This document shows positions 6,987-7,325 of a DNA stretch of 7,325 nucleotides, piece after piece. Positions within the stretch are counted from its first letter, which is position 1; each line of letters opens with the position of its first letter. Both the position numbers and the translations under genes were made by a program. Source of the DNA: an uncultured Mollicutes bacterium (GTDB taxonomy: Bacteria > Bacillota_I > Bacilli_A > Acholeplasmatales > Anaeroplasmataceae); assembly GCA_900547045.1 (NCBI GenBank), contig URFB01000059.1:1-7325 (forward strand), written 5' to 3'. The notes below the pieces were generated by a model. It had not been told where the DNA came from. It saw only the letters and a list, made by a program, of their open reading frames with translations, and made no database searches.

Positions 6987-7325
6987 TTACTTTTCATTAT
7001 AATATTTTTGCTCATTTTCTCTATCTTCTTTTTGCTCAATAAGTCTAGTTTTTACATCATACAAAACATCTTGTTTTGCTAAAAGAAGAGTTCCTACTAA
7101 CAATATCACATATCCAAAAGCATTATACAACAGCATGCCAAGAACTCTTGCGCCAACATCCTTAATGCTAAAGCTTCCACCTGAAATTATATTTCCAAGT
7201 AAAGAATACATAACACATATTATTAGGTTAGTTAAAATGATTGTTCCTACCATATTTATAGTCGTAATCTTATCTTTGTAGATATATTTTATTCCTTTAT
7301 TTTTATACCAAATGAGTGCTACTGC
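6987..7325 (-). CDS. C-terminal part of an unrecognised membrane protein (right-edge partial)
   Basis: The frame is open from the window edge (base 7325) to a TAA stop at 6987-6989, giving 112 residues of a protein whose start lies outside the window. The ATG at 7253 is internal: the 24 codons upstream are open, and no ribosome site precedes it. Visible residues 1-7 look like the end of a membrane helix. They are followed by a basic stretch (KNKGIKYIYKDK), a helix at about 26-46, a short polar loop, and a helix at about 60-81. The tail of about 30 residues is highly charged and Lys/Glu-rich. The positive-inside pattern puts the tail in the cytoplasm. The stop is only 23 nt before the first permease start, so it is the upstream member of the same operon. 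I do not recognise the family. A role as an accessory protein of the importer is inferred from position only. Confidence 0.8.
   Translation of the reverse strand, partial: AVALIWYKNKGIKYIYKDKITTINMVGTIILTNLIICVMYSLLGNIISGGSFSIKDVGARVLGMLLYNAFGYVILLVGTLLLAKQDVLYDVKTRLIEQKEDRENEQKYYNEK

Noticed and set aside
6981..6988. Run of eight A (minus strand) at the end of the right-edge gene as a slippage site
   Set aside because: It lies at and after the stop codon, and the next gene has its own ribosome site, so no frameshift product is needed.
6563..7042. Plus-strand open frame of 159 codons opposite the first permease
   Set aside because: It is fully antisense to a firmly identified permease and the end of the upstream gene. 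It has no ribosome site and no protein-like domain pattern, so it is a shadow frame.
1..7325. Alternative genetic code (TGA as tryptophan), prompted by the absence of TGA stops
   Set aside because: Only seven stops are visible, and all coding frames run intact under the standard code with TGG tryptophans. The absence of TGA stops is too small a sample.

Overview
The window is AT-rich (about one third G+C by eye). Every supportable gene lies on the minus strand, so the operon reads from the right edge to the left edge. The standard genetic code fits: the reading frames are intact, the tryptophans I checked are TGG, and the seven visible stops are TAA or TAG. The strong AGGAGG ribosome sites, the lipoprotein-type solute-binding protein and the low G+C suggest a low-GC Firmicute or a gut relative of the Mollicutes (Erysipelotrichia or RF39-like). 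That placement is inference; nothing in the window fixes the taxon.

Layout in transcription order. (1) 7325-6987: C-terminal part of an unrecognised membrane protein, running off the right edge. (2) 6963-5950: LplB/YtcP-type sugar ABC permease. (3) 5940-5071: LplC/YtcP-type sugar ABC permease. (4) 5042-2817: very large (741 aa) solute-binding lipoprotein. (5) 2802-2769: a stem-loop in the only sizeable intergenic gap. (6) 2745-1987: unrecognised four-helix membrane protein, 252 aa. (7) 1994-1383: unrecognised four-helix membrane protein, 203 aa. (8) 1370-252: MsmX/UgpC/MalK-type ATPase. (9) 238-1: N-terminal part of another unrecognised membrane protein, running off the left edge.

Together, genes 2, 3, 4 and 8 form a complete CUT1-type carbohydrate importer: a lipid-anchored binding protein, two different permeases and a dedicated nucleotide-binding subunit. 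The substrate cannot be read from the sequence; oligosaccharides or uronate-type glycans are typical of the family. Intergenic gaps are -8 to about 28 nt except after the binding-protein gene, so one transcript and translational coupling are likely. No promoter is visible, and the operon start lies outside the window to the right.

The unusual part is the set of four membrane proteins of no family I recognise, interleaved with the transporter genes. The two complete ones share a predicted N-in/C-in four-helix topology with sizeable extracytoplasmic loops, so they could be accessory or regulatory subunits of the importer. There are no RNA genes, mobile elements, CRISPR arrays or long repeats that I can support. 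The longest stretch without a gene is 71 bases (2746-2816).
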